Shown here piece after piece: positions 37,881 through 46,380 of a stretch of 64,000 nucleotides of DNA. The DNA comes from JAGWRI01 sp035700805 (GTDB lineage: Bacteria > Gemmatimonadota > Gemmatimonadetes > Gemmatimonadales > Gemmatimonadaceae), in assembly GCA_035700805.1 (NCBI GenBank), contig DASSOG010000056.1:24375-88374 (forward strand), read 5' to 3'. A model generated the notes under the pieces. The model saw only the letters and a list, made by a program, of their open reading frames with translations, did no database searches and was not told where the DNA came from. Each line of letters starts with the position of its first letter. The first letter of the stretch is position 1. The position numbers and the translations under genes are program-made.

Positions 37881-38783
37881 ATGGCTGAACCAACCAACTT
37901 CCAGGCGGCCGCGTACACGGCCAAGGGGACGGCTCGCGACAAGGTCGCGCTCCCCGAGGCGCTGTTCGACGGCACCGTGAACATGCCGGTGATGCACCGC
38001 GCGGTCCAGGCGTACCTGGCCAACCAGCGCCAGGGCAACGCCGCGACCAAGATCCGCAAGTACGTCATTGGCGGCAACCAGAAGCCGTGGCGGCAGAAGG
38101 GTACCGGACGGGCCCGTCAGGGCTCCACGCGCGCGCCGCAGTGGGTGGGCGGCGGCACGGTGTTCGGTCCCACGCCGCGCAGCTACGCGCAGTACGTCCC
38201 GCGCCAGATGCGCGCGCTGGCCCGCAAGAGCGCCTTCAACGCCCGGGCGCGCGAGGACGCGCTCCTGGTGATTGACGCGTTTGCGTATGACTCGCCCAAG
38301 ACGAGCCGCCTGCAGGCGCTCATCGACCGGCTGGAGCTCACGGGCCGCAAGGTGCTCATCCTCACCGACGGCGTGAAGCCGAACGTGTTCCTGAGCGGGC
38401 GCAACCTGCCCACGGTGCATGTGCTGCCGTACGCCGACGTGTCCACGTACCACCTGCTCTGGTCGGACGTGGTGCTGGTGGAGGCGGGCGCGCTGGGTCA
38501 GACGCTGCCGCCGGTGGCCGAGACGGAGCCGGAAGTGAAGCCCCGCAAGGCCAAGGCGCCCAAGCCGGCGCCGTCGGCGGACGCGAAGGCCGCGCCGGCC
38601 GCGAAGAAGGCCGGGGCAAAGGACGCCGGCGCGAAGAAGGCGGCGGCAAAGGCCAGGCCCGCCGCGAAGACCGCGAAGAAGCCGGCGGCCACGAAGGCCG
38701 CGGGCAAGTCGAGCGCCAAGCGGCCGGCCGCGAAGAAGACGGCCGCCAGGAAGCCCTCGGCGCCCAGGAAGAAGGGGAAATAG
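37881..38783 (+). CDS. rplD: 50S ribosomal protein L4 with a long Lys/Ala-rich C-terminal tail
   Basis: Residues 1 to about 214 are a normal L4 (KPWRQKGTGRARQGSTRAPQWVGGG is the exit-tunnel loop). Residues 215-300 are a low-complexity extension of Ala, Lys and Pro with repeated AAK/KKPA units, resembling the tails of bacterial histone-H1-like proteins. Such a basic tail could contact rRNA or nascent assembly intermediates, but its role is inferred. rplW starts three bases after the stop, so the tail is translated in the operon. Confidence 0.96.
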   Translation: MAEPTNFQAAAYTAKGTARDKVALPEALFDGTVNMPVMHRAVQAYLANQRQGNAATKIRKYVIGGNQKPWRQKGTGRARQGSTRAPQWVGGGTVFGPTPRSYAQYVPRQMRALARKSAFNARAREDALLVIDAFAYDSPKTSRLQALIDRLELTGRKVLILTDGVKPNVFLSGRNLPTVHVLPYADVSTYHLLWSDVVLVEAGALGQTLPPVAETEPEVKPRKAKAPKPAPSADAKAAPAAKKAGAKDAGAKKAAAKARPAAKTAKKPAATKAAGKSSAKRPAAKKTAARKPSAPRKKGK

Positions 38784-38786
38784 GCG

Positions 38787-39074
38787 ATGGCGACCACACA
38801 CCAGATCATTGTGCGTCCCGTGATCACGGAGCAGACCTCCTCGGCGTTCCAGGAGCGCGGCGAGTACGCGTTCGAGGTGAACCCCAAGGCGAACAAGCAC
38901 CAGATCCGGCAGGCGATTGAACAGTTGTTCGGAGTGAAGGTGACCGGAGTCTGGACGTCGAACCAGCGGGGCAAGCTGCGCCGCGTGGGCACGACGGCCG
39001 GGCGCCGCCCGAACTGGAAAAAGGCGATCGTGAAGCTCCGTGCGGGCGACTCGATCGAGATCTTCGAGGGCTGA
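38787..39074 (+). CDS. rplW: 50S ribosomal protein L23
   Basis: The 95-residue protein at the tunnel exit, docking site for trigger factor and SRP, includes IIVRPVITEQTSS, YAFEVNPKANKHQIRQAIEQLFGVKV and WKKAIVKLRAGDSIEIF. Confidence 0.97.
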   Translation: MATTHQIIVRPVITEQTSSAFQERGEYAFEVNPKANKHQIRQAIEQLFGVKVTGVWTSNQRGKLRRVGTTAGRRPNWKKAIVKLRAGDSIEIFEG

Positions 39075-39078
39075 GCCG

Positions 39079-39909
39079 ATGGGCATTCGTCAGTTCAAGC
39101 CGGTGACGAAGGGCACGCGGTTTCGCAGTGTGTCGGACTTCAGCGACATCACGCGGACCACGCCGGAGAAGTCGCTGGTGGAGCCGCTGAAGAAGTCAGG
39201 CGGGCGCGACAACCACGGCCACATCGCCATGCGGCGGCGGGGCGGCGGGCACAAGCGCATGTACCGCGTGATTGACTTCAAGCGGAACAAGCACGGCGTG
39301 GTGGGCACGGTGCGCGAGATCGAGTACGACCCCAATCGCTCGGCGCGTATTGCGCTTGTGGAATATCAGGATGGCGAGAAGCGCTACATCCTGCACCCCA
39401 AGGGGCTGGGCGTGGGAGACTCGATTGTCGCCGGCGCCGGTTCCGACATCCGTGTGGGGAACGCGCTGCCGCTGGCCGAGGTGCCCCTGGGCACCGCGGT
39501 GCACAACCTGGAGTTGAAGATCGGCAAGGGCGGGCAGATCTGCCGGTCGGCGGGCACGTCGGCGCAGGTGGTGGCCAAGGAAGGCGACTACGTGACGGTC
39601 CGGCTTTCGTCCACCGAGATGCGGCTGGTGCACGCGCGGTGCATGGCGACCATTGGTGAAGTGGGCAATGCCGAGCACGAGCTGGTGTCGTGGGGCAAGG
39701 CGGGCAAGACCCGGTGGAAGGGTCGGCGCCCGAAGGTGCGTGGTGAGGTGATGAACCCCGTGGATCACCCGCACGGTGGCCGCACGCGCGGTGGCCGGAA
39801 CGTGGTGAGTCCGTGGGGCAAGCCTGAGGGAGTGAAGACCCGCAAGAAGAAGAAGGCGTCGCAGCGACACATCGTGCGCGGGCGCAAGCGCGGCAAGGCA
39901 ACGCAGTAA
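39079..39909 (+). CDS. rplB: 50S ribosomal protein L2
   Basis: The 276-residue protein starts MGIRQFKPVTKGTRF. It has KSGGRDNHGHIAMRRRGGGHK, the conserved RGEVMNPVDHPHGG block near the peptidyl transferase centre and a basic C-terminus. ATG 39079 is chosen because it starts the conserved sequence; the frame is open upstream inside rplW. Confidence 0.97.
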   Translation: MGIRQFKPVTKGTRFRSVSDFSDITRTTPEKSLVEPLKKSGGRDNHGHIAMRRRGGGHKRMYRVIDFKRNKHGVVGTVREIEYDPNRSARIALVEYQDGEKRYILHPKGLGVGDSIVAGAGSDIRVGNALPLAEVPLGTAVHNLELKIGKGGQICRSAGTSAQVVAKEGDYVTVRLSSTEMRLVHARCMATIGEVGNAEHELVSWGKAGKTRWKGRRPKVRGEVMNPVDHPHGGRTRGGRNVVSPWGKPEGVKTRKKKKASQRHIVRGRKRGKATQ

Positions 39910-39924
39910 CCCGGGAACGAGACT

Positions 39925-40254
39925 ATGGGAAGAAGCGTCAAGAAGGGACCGTTCGTCCAGGAAGCGCTGGTCAAGAAGGTCAGCGTCCTGAACGCCAGCA
40001 ACGAGAAGCGCGTGATCAAGACCTGGTCGCGGGCGAGCACCGTGCTGCCTGAATTCGTGGGTCATACGTTCGCGGTGCACAACGGCAACAAGTTCGTGCC
40101 GGTGTACGTGACCGAGAACATGGTGGGACACCGGCTGGGCGAGTTCTCGCCCACGCGGCTGTTCCGCGGGCACACGGGCGCCAAGGCGGCGGACAAGAAG
40201 ACGTCCGCGCCGGCAGCGGCGACGCCGGCCCCGGCGGCCAGGGGAGGCAAGTAG
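39925..40254 (+). CDS. rpsS: 30S ribosomal protein S19 with Ala/Pro/Lys tail
   Basis: Core residues 1 to about 83 are standard (MGRSVKKGPFVQEALVKKV, WSRASTVLPEFVGHTFAVHNG, MVGHRLGEFSPTR). Residues 84-109 form a low-complexity tail rich in Ala, Pro and Lys, longer than the usual 92-residue protein. rplV follows after one base. Confidence 0.97.
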   Translation: MGRSVKKGPFVQEALVKKVSVLNASNEKRVIKTWSRASTVLPEFVGHTFAVHNGNKFVPVYVTENMVGHRLGEFSPTRLFRGHTGAKAADKKTSAPAAATPAPAARGGK

Positions 40255-40255
40255 C

Positions 40256-40618
40256 ATGGCCACCCAGGCGCGGGCGATCCAGCGCACGGCGCGGCAGTCG
40301 CCGTACAAGATGCGGCTGGTCATTGACCAGATCCGGGGCAAGAGCGTGAACGAGGCGCTGGCGCTCCTGGCGTTTTCCAAGAAGCACGCGGCGCACCAGA
40401 TCGCGAAGGTGGTACGGTCGGCCGTGGCCAACGCCGAGCAGGCCGCGCGGCAGGCGGGCACGTCGCTGGACGTGGACACGCTGGTGATCACGCGGGCGGT
40501 GGTGAACGAAGGGTCAAAGCTGAAGCGGTTCACGCCGGCGGCCATGGGCCGGGCGACTCCAATCCAGAAGCGCACCAGCCACGTGGAAATCGAGCTGGGC
40601 GAGAGGGACGGACACTAA
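40256..40618 (+). CDS. rplV: 50S ribosomal protein L22
   Basis: The 120-residue tunnel protein has SPYKMRLVIDQIRGKSVNEALALLAF and the C-terminal GRATPIQKRTSHVEIEL; a beta-hairpin loop lies between. Its TAA overlaps the rpsC start (TAATG). Confidence 0.97.
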   Translation: MATQARAIQRTARQSPYKMRLVIDQIRGKSVNEALALLAFSKKHAAHQIAKVVRSAVANAEQAARQAGTSLDVDTLVITRAVVNEGSKLKRFTPAAMGRATPIQKRTSHVEIELGERDGH

Positions 40619-41277
40619 TGGGACAGAAAACGCATCCGGTGGGCTTCCGCCTTGGCGTGTCGCGGCAGTGGCGCTCGCGGTATTACGCGGGGCGCGACCT
40701 GCCGGCGTTGCTGCGCGAGGACGAGCTGCTGCGCAAGTACCTGAAGGCGCGCCTGGGCCACGCGGCCATTGCCGACATCGTCATCGAGCGCAAGCCGGGC
40801 AAGGTGGTGGTGACGCTGCACACCGGGCGACCGGGCGTGGTGATTGGCAAGAAGGGCGCCGAGGTGGACAAGCTGCGCGACGAGCTGGCGCACCTGACGG
40901 GCAAGGAAGTGGGGATCAACGTGGAAGAGATCAAGCGGCCGGAGCTGGAAGCGCAGCTCGTGGCCGACAACGTGGCCAGCCAGCTGGCGGGTCGCATCTC
41001 GTTCCGGCGGGCGATGAAGCGCGCGGTGCAGAGTGCCATGCGCATGGGCGCGCTGGGCATCAAGATCAAGTGTGGCGGCCGGCTGGGCGGCGCGGAAATC
41101 GCGCGCGTCGAGGGCTACCACGAGGGGCGCGTGCCGCTGCACACGTTGCGGGCGGACATCGACTACGCGACGTCGACGGCGAAGACCACCTTTGGCACCA
41201 TCGGGGTCAAGGTCTGGATCTTCAAGGGCGAGATCGTGGAAGATCGGCACGGCACCACGTATTCCTCCGGCCAGTAA
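40618..41277 (+). CDS. rpsC: 30S ribosomal protein S3
   Basis: The 219-residue mRNA-entry protein begins MGQKTHPVGFRLGVSRQW. It contains the KH motif GRPGVVIGKKGAEVD and the C-terminal IEVARVEGYHEGRVPLHTLRADIDYA-like block. Confidence 0.97.
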   Translation: MGQKTHPVGFRLGVSRQWRSRYYAGRDLPALLREDELLRKYLKARLGHAAIADIVIERKPGKVVVTLHTGRPGVVIGKKGAEVDKLRDELAHLTGKEVGINVEEIKRPELEAQLVADNVASQLAGRISFRRAMKRAVQSAMRMGALGIKIKCGGRLGGAEIARVEGYHEGRVPLHTLRADIDYATSTAKTTFGTIGVKVWIFKGEIVEDRHGTTYSSGQ

Positions 41278-41292
41278 GGGAGGCGACTAACA

Positions 41293-41710
<418 letters not shown>

Positions 41711-41721
<11 letters not shown>

Positions 41722-41914
41722 GGAAGTACGCGAGCTGACCGCGGAGGATATCACGATGCGGATCGGCCAACTGGAAGAAGAGCAGTTCCGGCTCAAGTTC
41801 CGAAGCGCATCGGAGCCGCTGGAGGAGCCGCTGCGGCTGCGCCACCTTCGGCGCGACATCGCGCGACTGAAGACCATCCTGCGCGAAAAGTCGCAGCCAC
41901 AGGCTGCACGGTAG
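41711..41914 (+). CDS. rpmC: 50S ribosomal protein L29
   Basis: The 67-residue two-helix protein (MQAKEVRELTAEDI, EEEQFRLKFR) neighbours L23 at the tunnel exit. It overlaps the 3' end of rplP, implying coupled translation. Confidence 0.95.
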
Positions 41915-41932
41915 CGGGGAGCGACCAACGAC

Positions 41933-42223
41933 ATGGCAGATATGACGAATTCCCACATCGCGGCCGGCCAGGCCCGCACCTCGCGCAAGACGCGGGTGGG
42001 GCTGGTGGTGAGCGACAAGATGCAGAAGACCGTGGTGGTCTCGCTGGAACGACGCGTGGCCCACCCCATTTACGGCAAGATGATGGTGCGGAGCCACAAC
42101 GTGAAGGCGCACGACGAGGAGAACTCGGCGAAGCAGGGCGATACCGTGCGCATCATGGAGACACGTCCGCTGTCCCGGGACAAGCGGTGGCGCGTGGTCG
42201 AGATCATCGAGCGGGCGCGCTGA
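41933..42223 (+). CDS. rpsQ: 30S ribosomal protein S17
   Basis: The 96-residue OB-fold protein has GLVVSDKMQKTVVVSLERRVAHPIYGK and TRPLSRDKRWRVVEIIERA. About 15 extra residues precede the usual start; an internal Met at residue 4 is a possible alternative start. Confidence 0.95.
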   Translation: MADMTNSHIAAGQARTSRKTRVGLVVSDKMQKTVVVSLERRVAHPIYGKMMVRSHNVKAHDEENSAKQGDTVRIMETRPLSRDKRWRVVEIIERAR

Positions 42224-42235
42224 GGATATCGACCA

Positions 42236-42604
42236 ATGATTCAACAGGAATCGATGGTCCGCGTGGCGGACAACTCGGGCGCCCGGAAGGGGCTCGTGAT
42301 CCGCGTGCTGGGCGGCACGAGGCGCCGGTACGCCGGACTGGGCGACGTCGTGATCATCGCGGTCAAGGACGCGCTGCCCAATGGGACGGTGAAGAAGTCG
42401 GAAGTGGCGCGCGCCGTCGTGGTGCGCACGGCCAAGGAGACGCGGCGCAAGGATGGCAGCTACATCCGCTTTGACGAGAACGCCGTGGTGATCATCAACG
42501 AGCAGGGCGAGCCGCGGGCCACCCGCATCTTCGGCCCCGTGGCGCGCGAGCTGCGCGACAAGCGGTACATGAAGATCGTCTCGCTGGCGCCGGAGGTGTT
42601 GTAG
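42236..42604 (+). CDS. rplN: 50S ribosomal protein L14
   Basis: The 122-residue protein starts MIQQESMVRVADNSGARK and includes VIRVLGGTRRRYAGLGDVVI and TRIFGPVARELRDKRYMKIVSLAPEVL, a full-length match to the family. Confidence 0.97.
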   Translation: MIQQESMVRVADNSGARKGLVIRVLGGTRRRYAGLGDVVIIAVKDALPNGTVKKSEVARAVVVRTAKETRRKDGSYIRFDENAVVIINEQGEPRATRIFGPVARELRDKRYMKIVSLAPEVL

Positions 42605-42605
42605 C

Positions 42606-43013
42606 ATGCGGAACAACAAATACCGGAAGACCGATCGCCCGCAGGCGACCAATCGCCGCCGGCACGCGCTCAACCGGTCGCACGAGCCGGTGCACGTGGT
42701 CAAGGGTGACACGGTGCGCGTGGTGCGGGGCGACGACAAGGGCAAGGAAGGCAAGGTGCTGCACGTGTACACCAAGACGGGGCGCGTGATGGTCGAGGGA
42801 GTCAACCTGGCCAAGCGTCACCGTCGCGCGCGGAGCGCCGAGGAGAAGAGCGAGATCGTGGAGTTTGCGGCGCCCATGCACGCGTCGAACGTCATGCTGA
42901 TCGATCCCAAGTCGGGCTCGGTGACGCGGGTGCGGGTGCAGAAGAATGACGACGGGACCAAGGAGCGCATCAGCGTCCGGAGCGGCGAGTCCATTGCCGC
43001 GCCCAAGCGCTGA
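42606..43013 (+). CDS. rplX: 50S ribosomal protein L24
   Basis: The 135-residue protein has the KOW motif VVKGDTVRVVRGDDKGKEGKVLHV and the ESPMHASNVMLID-like block (EFAAPMHASNVMLIDPKSG). A basic N-terminal extension of about 25 residues precedes the core. Confidence 0.95.
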   Translation: MRNNKYRKTDRPQATNRRRHALNRSHEPVHVVKGDTVRVVRGDDKGKEGKVLHVYTKTGRVMVEGVNLAKRHRRARSAEEKSEIVEFAAPMHASNVMLIDPKSGSVTRVRVQKNDDGTKERISVRSGESIAAPKR

Positions 43014-43030
43014 GCGGGGACCAGGAGACC

Positions 43031-43681
43031 ATGGCGACCAGGGAAAAGAAGCCGAAGAGCGGCAAGAGCGAGCCGAAGACACGCGGCGCGCACGCGGGCG
43101 CGGGGCGTCCGGTGCCGCCGGCTCGGCTGCGCGTGCACTACCAGCAGAAGGTGCGGGCCAGCCTCATGGCCCAGTTCGGGTTCACCAACCCGCACGAAGT
43201 GCCGACGCTGACCAAGATCGTGCTGAACGTGGGGCTGGGCGAAGCCATCAAGCAGCCCAAGCTGCTGGACACCGTGGTGGAGGAGCTGGCCACGATCACC
43301 GGCCAGCAGCCGGTGCGGAAGCGCGCGAAGAAGTCCATCGCGAACTTCGGCCTGCGGGAAGGACAGGAGATTGGCGCGGCGGTGACGCTGCGCGGGGCGC
43401 GCATGTGGGAGTTCCTGGACCGGTTCATCTCGGTCACGATCCCGCGGGTGCGCGATTTCCGTGGGCTGCCCACCCGGTCGTTTGACGGGCGCGGCAACTA
43501 CTCGCTGGGCATCAAGGAGCAGGTGATCTTTCCGGAGATCAACTACGACTCCATCGAGCAGATCCACGGGATGGACATCACGTTCGTCACCACGGCGAGC
43601 CGCGATGACCATGCGCTGATGCTGCTGAAGGAGCTGGGCATGCCCTTCAAGGGCGATGAGAAGAAGGGCGGCCGCGCGTAG
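43031..43681 (+). CDS. rplE: 50S ribosomal protein L5
   Basis: The 216-residue 5S rRNA-binding protein has VPTLTKIVLNVGLGEA, GQQPVRKRAKKSIANFGLREG and NYSLGIKEQVIFPEI. The first roughly 30 residues are a Lys/Gly/Ala-rich extension not found in most L5 proteins. Confidence 0.96.
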   Translation: MATREKKPKSGKSEPKTRGAHAGAGRPVPPARLRVHYQQKVRASLMAQFGFTNPHEVPTLTKIVLNVGLGEAIKQPKLLDTVVEELATITGQQPVRKRAKKSIANFGLREGQEIGAAVTLRGARMWEFLDRFISVTIPRVRDFRGLPTRSFDGRGNYSLGIKEQVIFPEINYDSIEQIHGMDITFVTTASRDDHALMLLKELGMPFKGDEKKGGRA

Positions 43682-43711
43682 GGCGCGGCGTTCCAACCAG
43701 GGGAGAGAGCT

Positions 43712-43897
43712 ATGGCTCGAAAGGCCATGATCGAGAAGTCCAACCGGAAGCCGAAGTTCGCCGTGCGGCAGCACAATCGCTGCGGTCGCTGCGGGCGCTC
43801 ACGCGCCTACCTGCGCCGTTTCGGGCTGTGCCGCATCTGCTTCCGGGAACTGGCGCTGAACGGGATGATCCCGGGCGTGCGCAAGGCGAGCTGGTAG
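43712..43897 (+). CDS. rpsN: 30S ribosomal protein S14, zinc-binding (type Z)
   Basis: The 61-residue short form has the zinc cysteines C24, C27, C40 and C43 (CGRCG and CRIC) and the terminal GMIPGVRKASW. Together with C+ L33 this suggests zinc-replete ribosomes; no zinc-free paralogue is in the window. Confidence 0.97.
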   Translation: MARKAMIEKSNRKPKFAVRQHNRCGRCGRSRAYLRRFGLCRICFRELALNGMIPGVRKASW

Positions 43898-44007
43898 GAC
43901 CAGGGAAAACGGCGCCAGCCGACCGGGCATCGGTCGGGCGGCGCCGACGTCGAACACCATTCAACGTTCCGTACGTCCGCGAGGATACGGCGGAAGGGAA
44001 TACCACC

Positions 44008-44406
44008 ATGAGTATGACCGACCCGATTGCCGACATGCTGACCCGGCTCCGCAATGCCTGCGGATCGAAGCACCGCCGAGTTGACATGCCGATGTCGAAG
44101 ATGAAGACGGAGATTGCCCGGATCCTGAAGGAGGAGAACTTCATCCAGGATTACCAGGCCATTGAGACGGAAGACGGCCGCAAGCTGCTGCGGGTGCGGC
44201 TCAAGTACGCCGGCGGGGTGCCGGTGATCCGTGATCTCCAGCGGGTCTCGACGCCGGGGCTGCGCCGCTACGTGGGCGTCCGCGAGATTCCGCGGGTGCG
44301 CAACGGGCTGGGCATGGCGATCCTCTCCACTTCACAGGGGCTGATGTCCGACCGTCAGGCGCGGCAGCACCGCACCGGCGGCGAGCTCCTCGCCTTCGTC
44401 TGGTAG
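44008..44406 (+). CDS. rpsH: 30S ribosomal protein S8
   Basis: The 132-residue protein starts MSMTDPIADMLTRLRNA and ends GLMSDRQARQHRTGGELLAFVW, typical of S8. In E. coli S8 represses the spc operon. A 110-base gap, the longest within the rpsJ-secY run, separates it from rpsN. The start is set by the conserved N-terminus. Confidence 0.97.
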   Translation: MSMTDPIADMLTRLRNACGSKHRRVDMPMSKMKTEIARILKEENFIQDYQAIETEDGRKLLRVRLKYAGGVPVIRDLQRVSTPGLRRYVGVREIPRVRNGLGMAILSTSQGLMSDRQARQHRTGGELLAFVW

Positions 44407-44419
44407 GGGGAACGCATAC

Positions 44420-44968
44420 ATGTCGCGTATTGGAAAGCTGCCGATCAAGGTGCCCAAGGGGGTGACCGTGACGGTGAACGGCCGGTCCGTCCAGGTGAAG
44501 GGTCCCAAGGGCGAGCTGTCGCGGACGCTGCACCGGGATATCTCGGTGGCGGTGGCGGACGACGTCGTGACGGTGACCCGGCCTTCGGACGAGGCGCAGC
44601 ACAAGTCGCTGCACGGCCTCTCGCGCACGCTCGTGTTCAACATGGTGGAAGGCGTGACCAAGGGCTACCAGAAGCAGCTCGAGATCACGGGTGTGGGATA
44701 CAAGGCGGAGCCCAAGGCGTATGGCCTGCAGCTCGCGCTGGGTTTCTCGCACCAGATTGAATTCAAGGCCCCCAAGGGCATCAAGCTGACGGCGCCGCAG
44801 CCCACGCAGATCCTGGTGGATGGCGCCGACAAGGAACTGGTGGGACAGGTGGCGGCGGAGATCCGCGGCCTGCGGCCGCCGGAACCCTACAAGGGCAAGG
44901 GCATCAGGTACGCCGGCGAGCAGATCCGGCGCAAGGCCGGCAAGGCCGGCAAGGCGGGGGCAAAGTAA
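44420..44968 (+). CDS. rplF: 50S ribosomal protein L6
   Basis: The 182-residue two-domain protein (MSRIGKLPIKVPKGVTVTV) has GYKAEPKAYGLQLALGFSH and the conserved RPPEPYKGKGIRYAGEQIRRKAGKAGKAGAK-type end. Its TAA overlaps the rplR start. Confidence 0.97.
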   Translation: MSRIGKLPIKVPKGVTVTVNGRSVQVKGPKGELSRTLHRDISVAVADDVVTVTRPSDEAQHKSLHGLSRTLVFNMVEGVTKGYQKQLEITGVGYKAEPKAYGLQLALGFSHQIEFKAPKGIKLTAPQPTQILVDGADKELVGQVAAEIRGLRPPEPYKGKGIRYAGEQIRRKAGKAGKAGAK

Positions 44969-45321
44969 TGGCAGTCATTCCGAAGACGCGCGCGCAGAAG
45001 CGCGTGCGCCGGCACCTCCGGGTGCGGCACCGTGTGACGGGTACGGCCGAGCGGCCGCGGCTCGTGGTGTTCCGTTCGCTCAAGCACATCTACGCCCAGC
45101 TGGTGGACGACACCACGGGGCGGACGCTGGCGACCGTGAGCAGCCAGATCGTGACCGAGGGCAAGAAGTCCGATCGTTCGGCGCAGGTGGGGAAGGTGAT
45201 TGCCGAGAAGGCCAAGGCGGCGGGGATCACGCGCGTGGTGTTCGACCGTGCAGGTTACAAATACCATGGCCGCGTGAAGGCAGTGGCCGACGGCGCCCGA
45301 ATGGGCGGTTTGGAGTTCTGA
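44968..45321 (+). CDS. rplR: 50S ribosomal protein L18
   Basis: The 117-residue 5S rRNA-binding protein has RRHLRVRHRVTGTAERPRLVVFRSLKHIYAQ and FDRAGYKYHGRVKAVADGARMGGLEF. It overlaps rplF by one base. Confidence 0.97.
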   Translation: MAVIPKTRAQKRVRRHLRVRHRVTGTAERPRLVVFRSLKHIYAQLVDDTTGRTLATVSSQIVTEGKKSDRSAQVGKVIAEKAKAAGITRVVFDRAGYKYHGRVKAVADGARMGGLEF

Positions 45322-45322
45322 T

Positions 45323-46123
45323 ATGGACGAGACGCAGAAGCAGGAGACGAGCACGCCCAGCACCCCGAGTGCGCCGGGCACTCCCGCGCCGAGGCGCGGT
45401 GGTGGCGGCGGTGGCGGTGGCGGGCGGGGACGTGGTGGTCCTGGCGGCGGCCGTGGACGTGGCGGCCCGGGTGGTCCTGGAGGCCGGGGCGGACCCGGGG
45501 GTCGCGGGCGCGGCGGGCCGGGCGGCGGTCGTGGGCCCGGCGGCGGTCGCGGCGGACCTGGCGGGCGCGATGGGCATGGTGGTCGCGGCGATTCGCGCGG
45601 CGACCGTGGCGATGGCAGCGACCTCATTGAGAACGTGGTGGCGATCAATCGCGTGGCCAAGGTGGTGAAGGGTGGCCGCCGGTTCTCGTTCAACGCACTC
45701 GTCGCCGTCGGCGACGGCAAGGGCCAGGTGGGCTTCGCGGCCGGCAAGGCCAACGAAGTCTCCGAGGCGGTGCGCAAGGCCGTGGAGGCCGCGCGACGGC
45801 ACATGGTGCACGTGCCGCTCACGGGCGCCACGATTCCGCATGCCATCACCGGCCACTTCGGGGCCGGGCGCGTGCTCATGAAGCCGGCGGCGCCGGGTGC
45901 TGGCGTGATTGCTGGCGGCGCGGTGCGTGCCGTCATGGAGTGCGTCGGCATCGCGGACATCCTCACCAAGAGCCTGGGTTCCACGAATCCACATAACATG
46001 GTGCGTGCCACGATGCAGGGACTGCAGTCGCTGACCACGGTGGAACAGGTGGCGCGGGAGCGGGGCATTGAACCCGGCTCGGTGGGCTACCGGTCGCGCG
46101 CGCACGTGAAGGAGGCCGTCTGA
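45323..46123 (+). CDS. rpsE: 30S ribosomal protein S5 with an RGG-rich N-terminal extension
   Basis: The S5 core starts at about residue 100 (LIENVVAINRVAKVVKGGRRFSF, GKANEVSEAVRKA, AITGHFGAGRVLMKPA). Ahead of it is a Ser/Thr/Pro stretch (1-23) and then about 75 residues made almost only of Gly, Arg and Pro in RGG/GRGGPGG repeats. RGG boxes are RNA-binding and phase-separating elements best known from eukaryotes. The extension stays in frame across low-complexity DNA, and the next gene is two bases away. Its true start could in principle lie inside the repeat, but no strong internal start is seen. Confidence 0.94.
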   Translation: MDETQKQETSTPSTPSAPGTPAPRRGGGGGGGGGRGRGGPGGGRGRGGPGGPGGRGGPGGRGRGGPGGGRGPGGGRGGPGGRDGHGGRGDSRGDRGDGSDLIENVVAINRVAKVVKGGRRFSFNALVAVGDGKGQVGFAAGKANEVSEAVRKAVEAARRHMVHVPLTGATIPHAITGHFGAGRVLMKPAAPGAGVIAGGAVRAVMECVGIADILTKSLGSTNPHNMVRATMQGLQSLTTVEQVARERGIEPGSVGYRSRAHVKEAV

Positions 46124-46124
46124 C

Positions 46125-46376
46125 ATGGCGCGGACATTCGTGTGGCACCCCAGCAAGGGGCCGGGCAAGACCGCGGCCGATACGCTGACCAAGGGCAAGG
46201 TCCGCATCCGCCAGGTTCGCAGCAAGATTGGACACTCACAGGGCATGCGGCAGACGCTGGAGTCGTTGGGGCTCCATCATCACCAGGATGCGGTGGTCCA
46301 CCAGGACTCGCCGTCGTTGCGCGGCCAAATCAAGAAGGTGCGTCACCTGGTTGAAGTGACGCCGGTGAAGGAGTGA
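46125..46376 (+). CDS. rpmD: 50S ribosomal protein L30
   Basis: The 83-residue protein has the L30 core VRIRQVRSKIGHSQGMRQTLESLGL and IKKVRHLVEVTPV. About 24 residues precede the core, more than the usual L30 of about 60 residues. Confidence 0.94.
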   Translation: MARTFVWHPSKGPGKTAADTLTKGKVRIRQVRSKIGHSQGMRQTLESLGLHHHQDAVVHQDSPSLRGQIKKVRHLVEVTPVKE

Positions 46377-46380
46377 TCAC

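Noticed and set aside
45401..45600. Gly/Arg-coding repeats in rpsE, considered as a repeat-mediated assembly error.
   Set aside because: The frame stays open across the whole low-complexity stretch and joins the S5 core correctly, which random errors would be unlikely to preserve.
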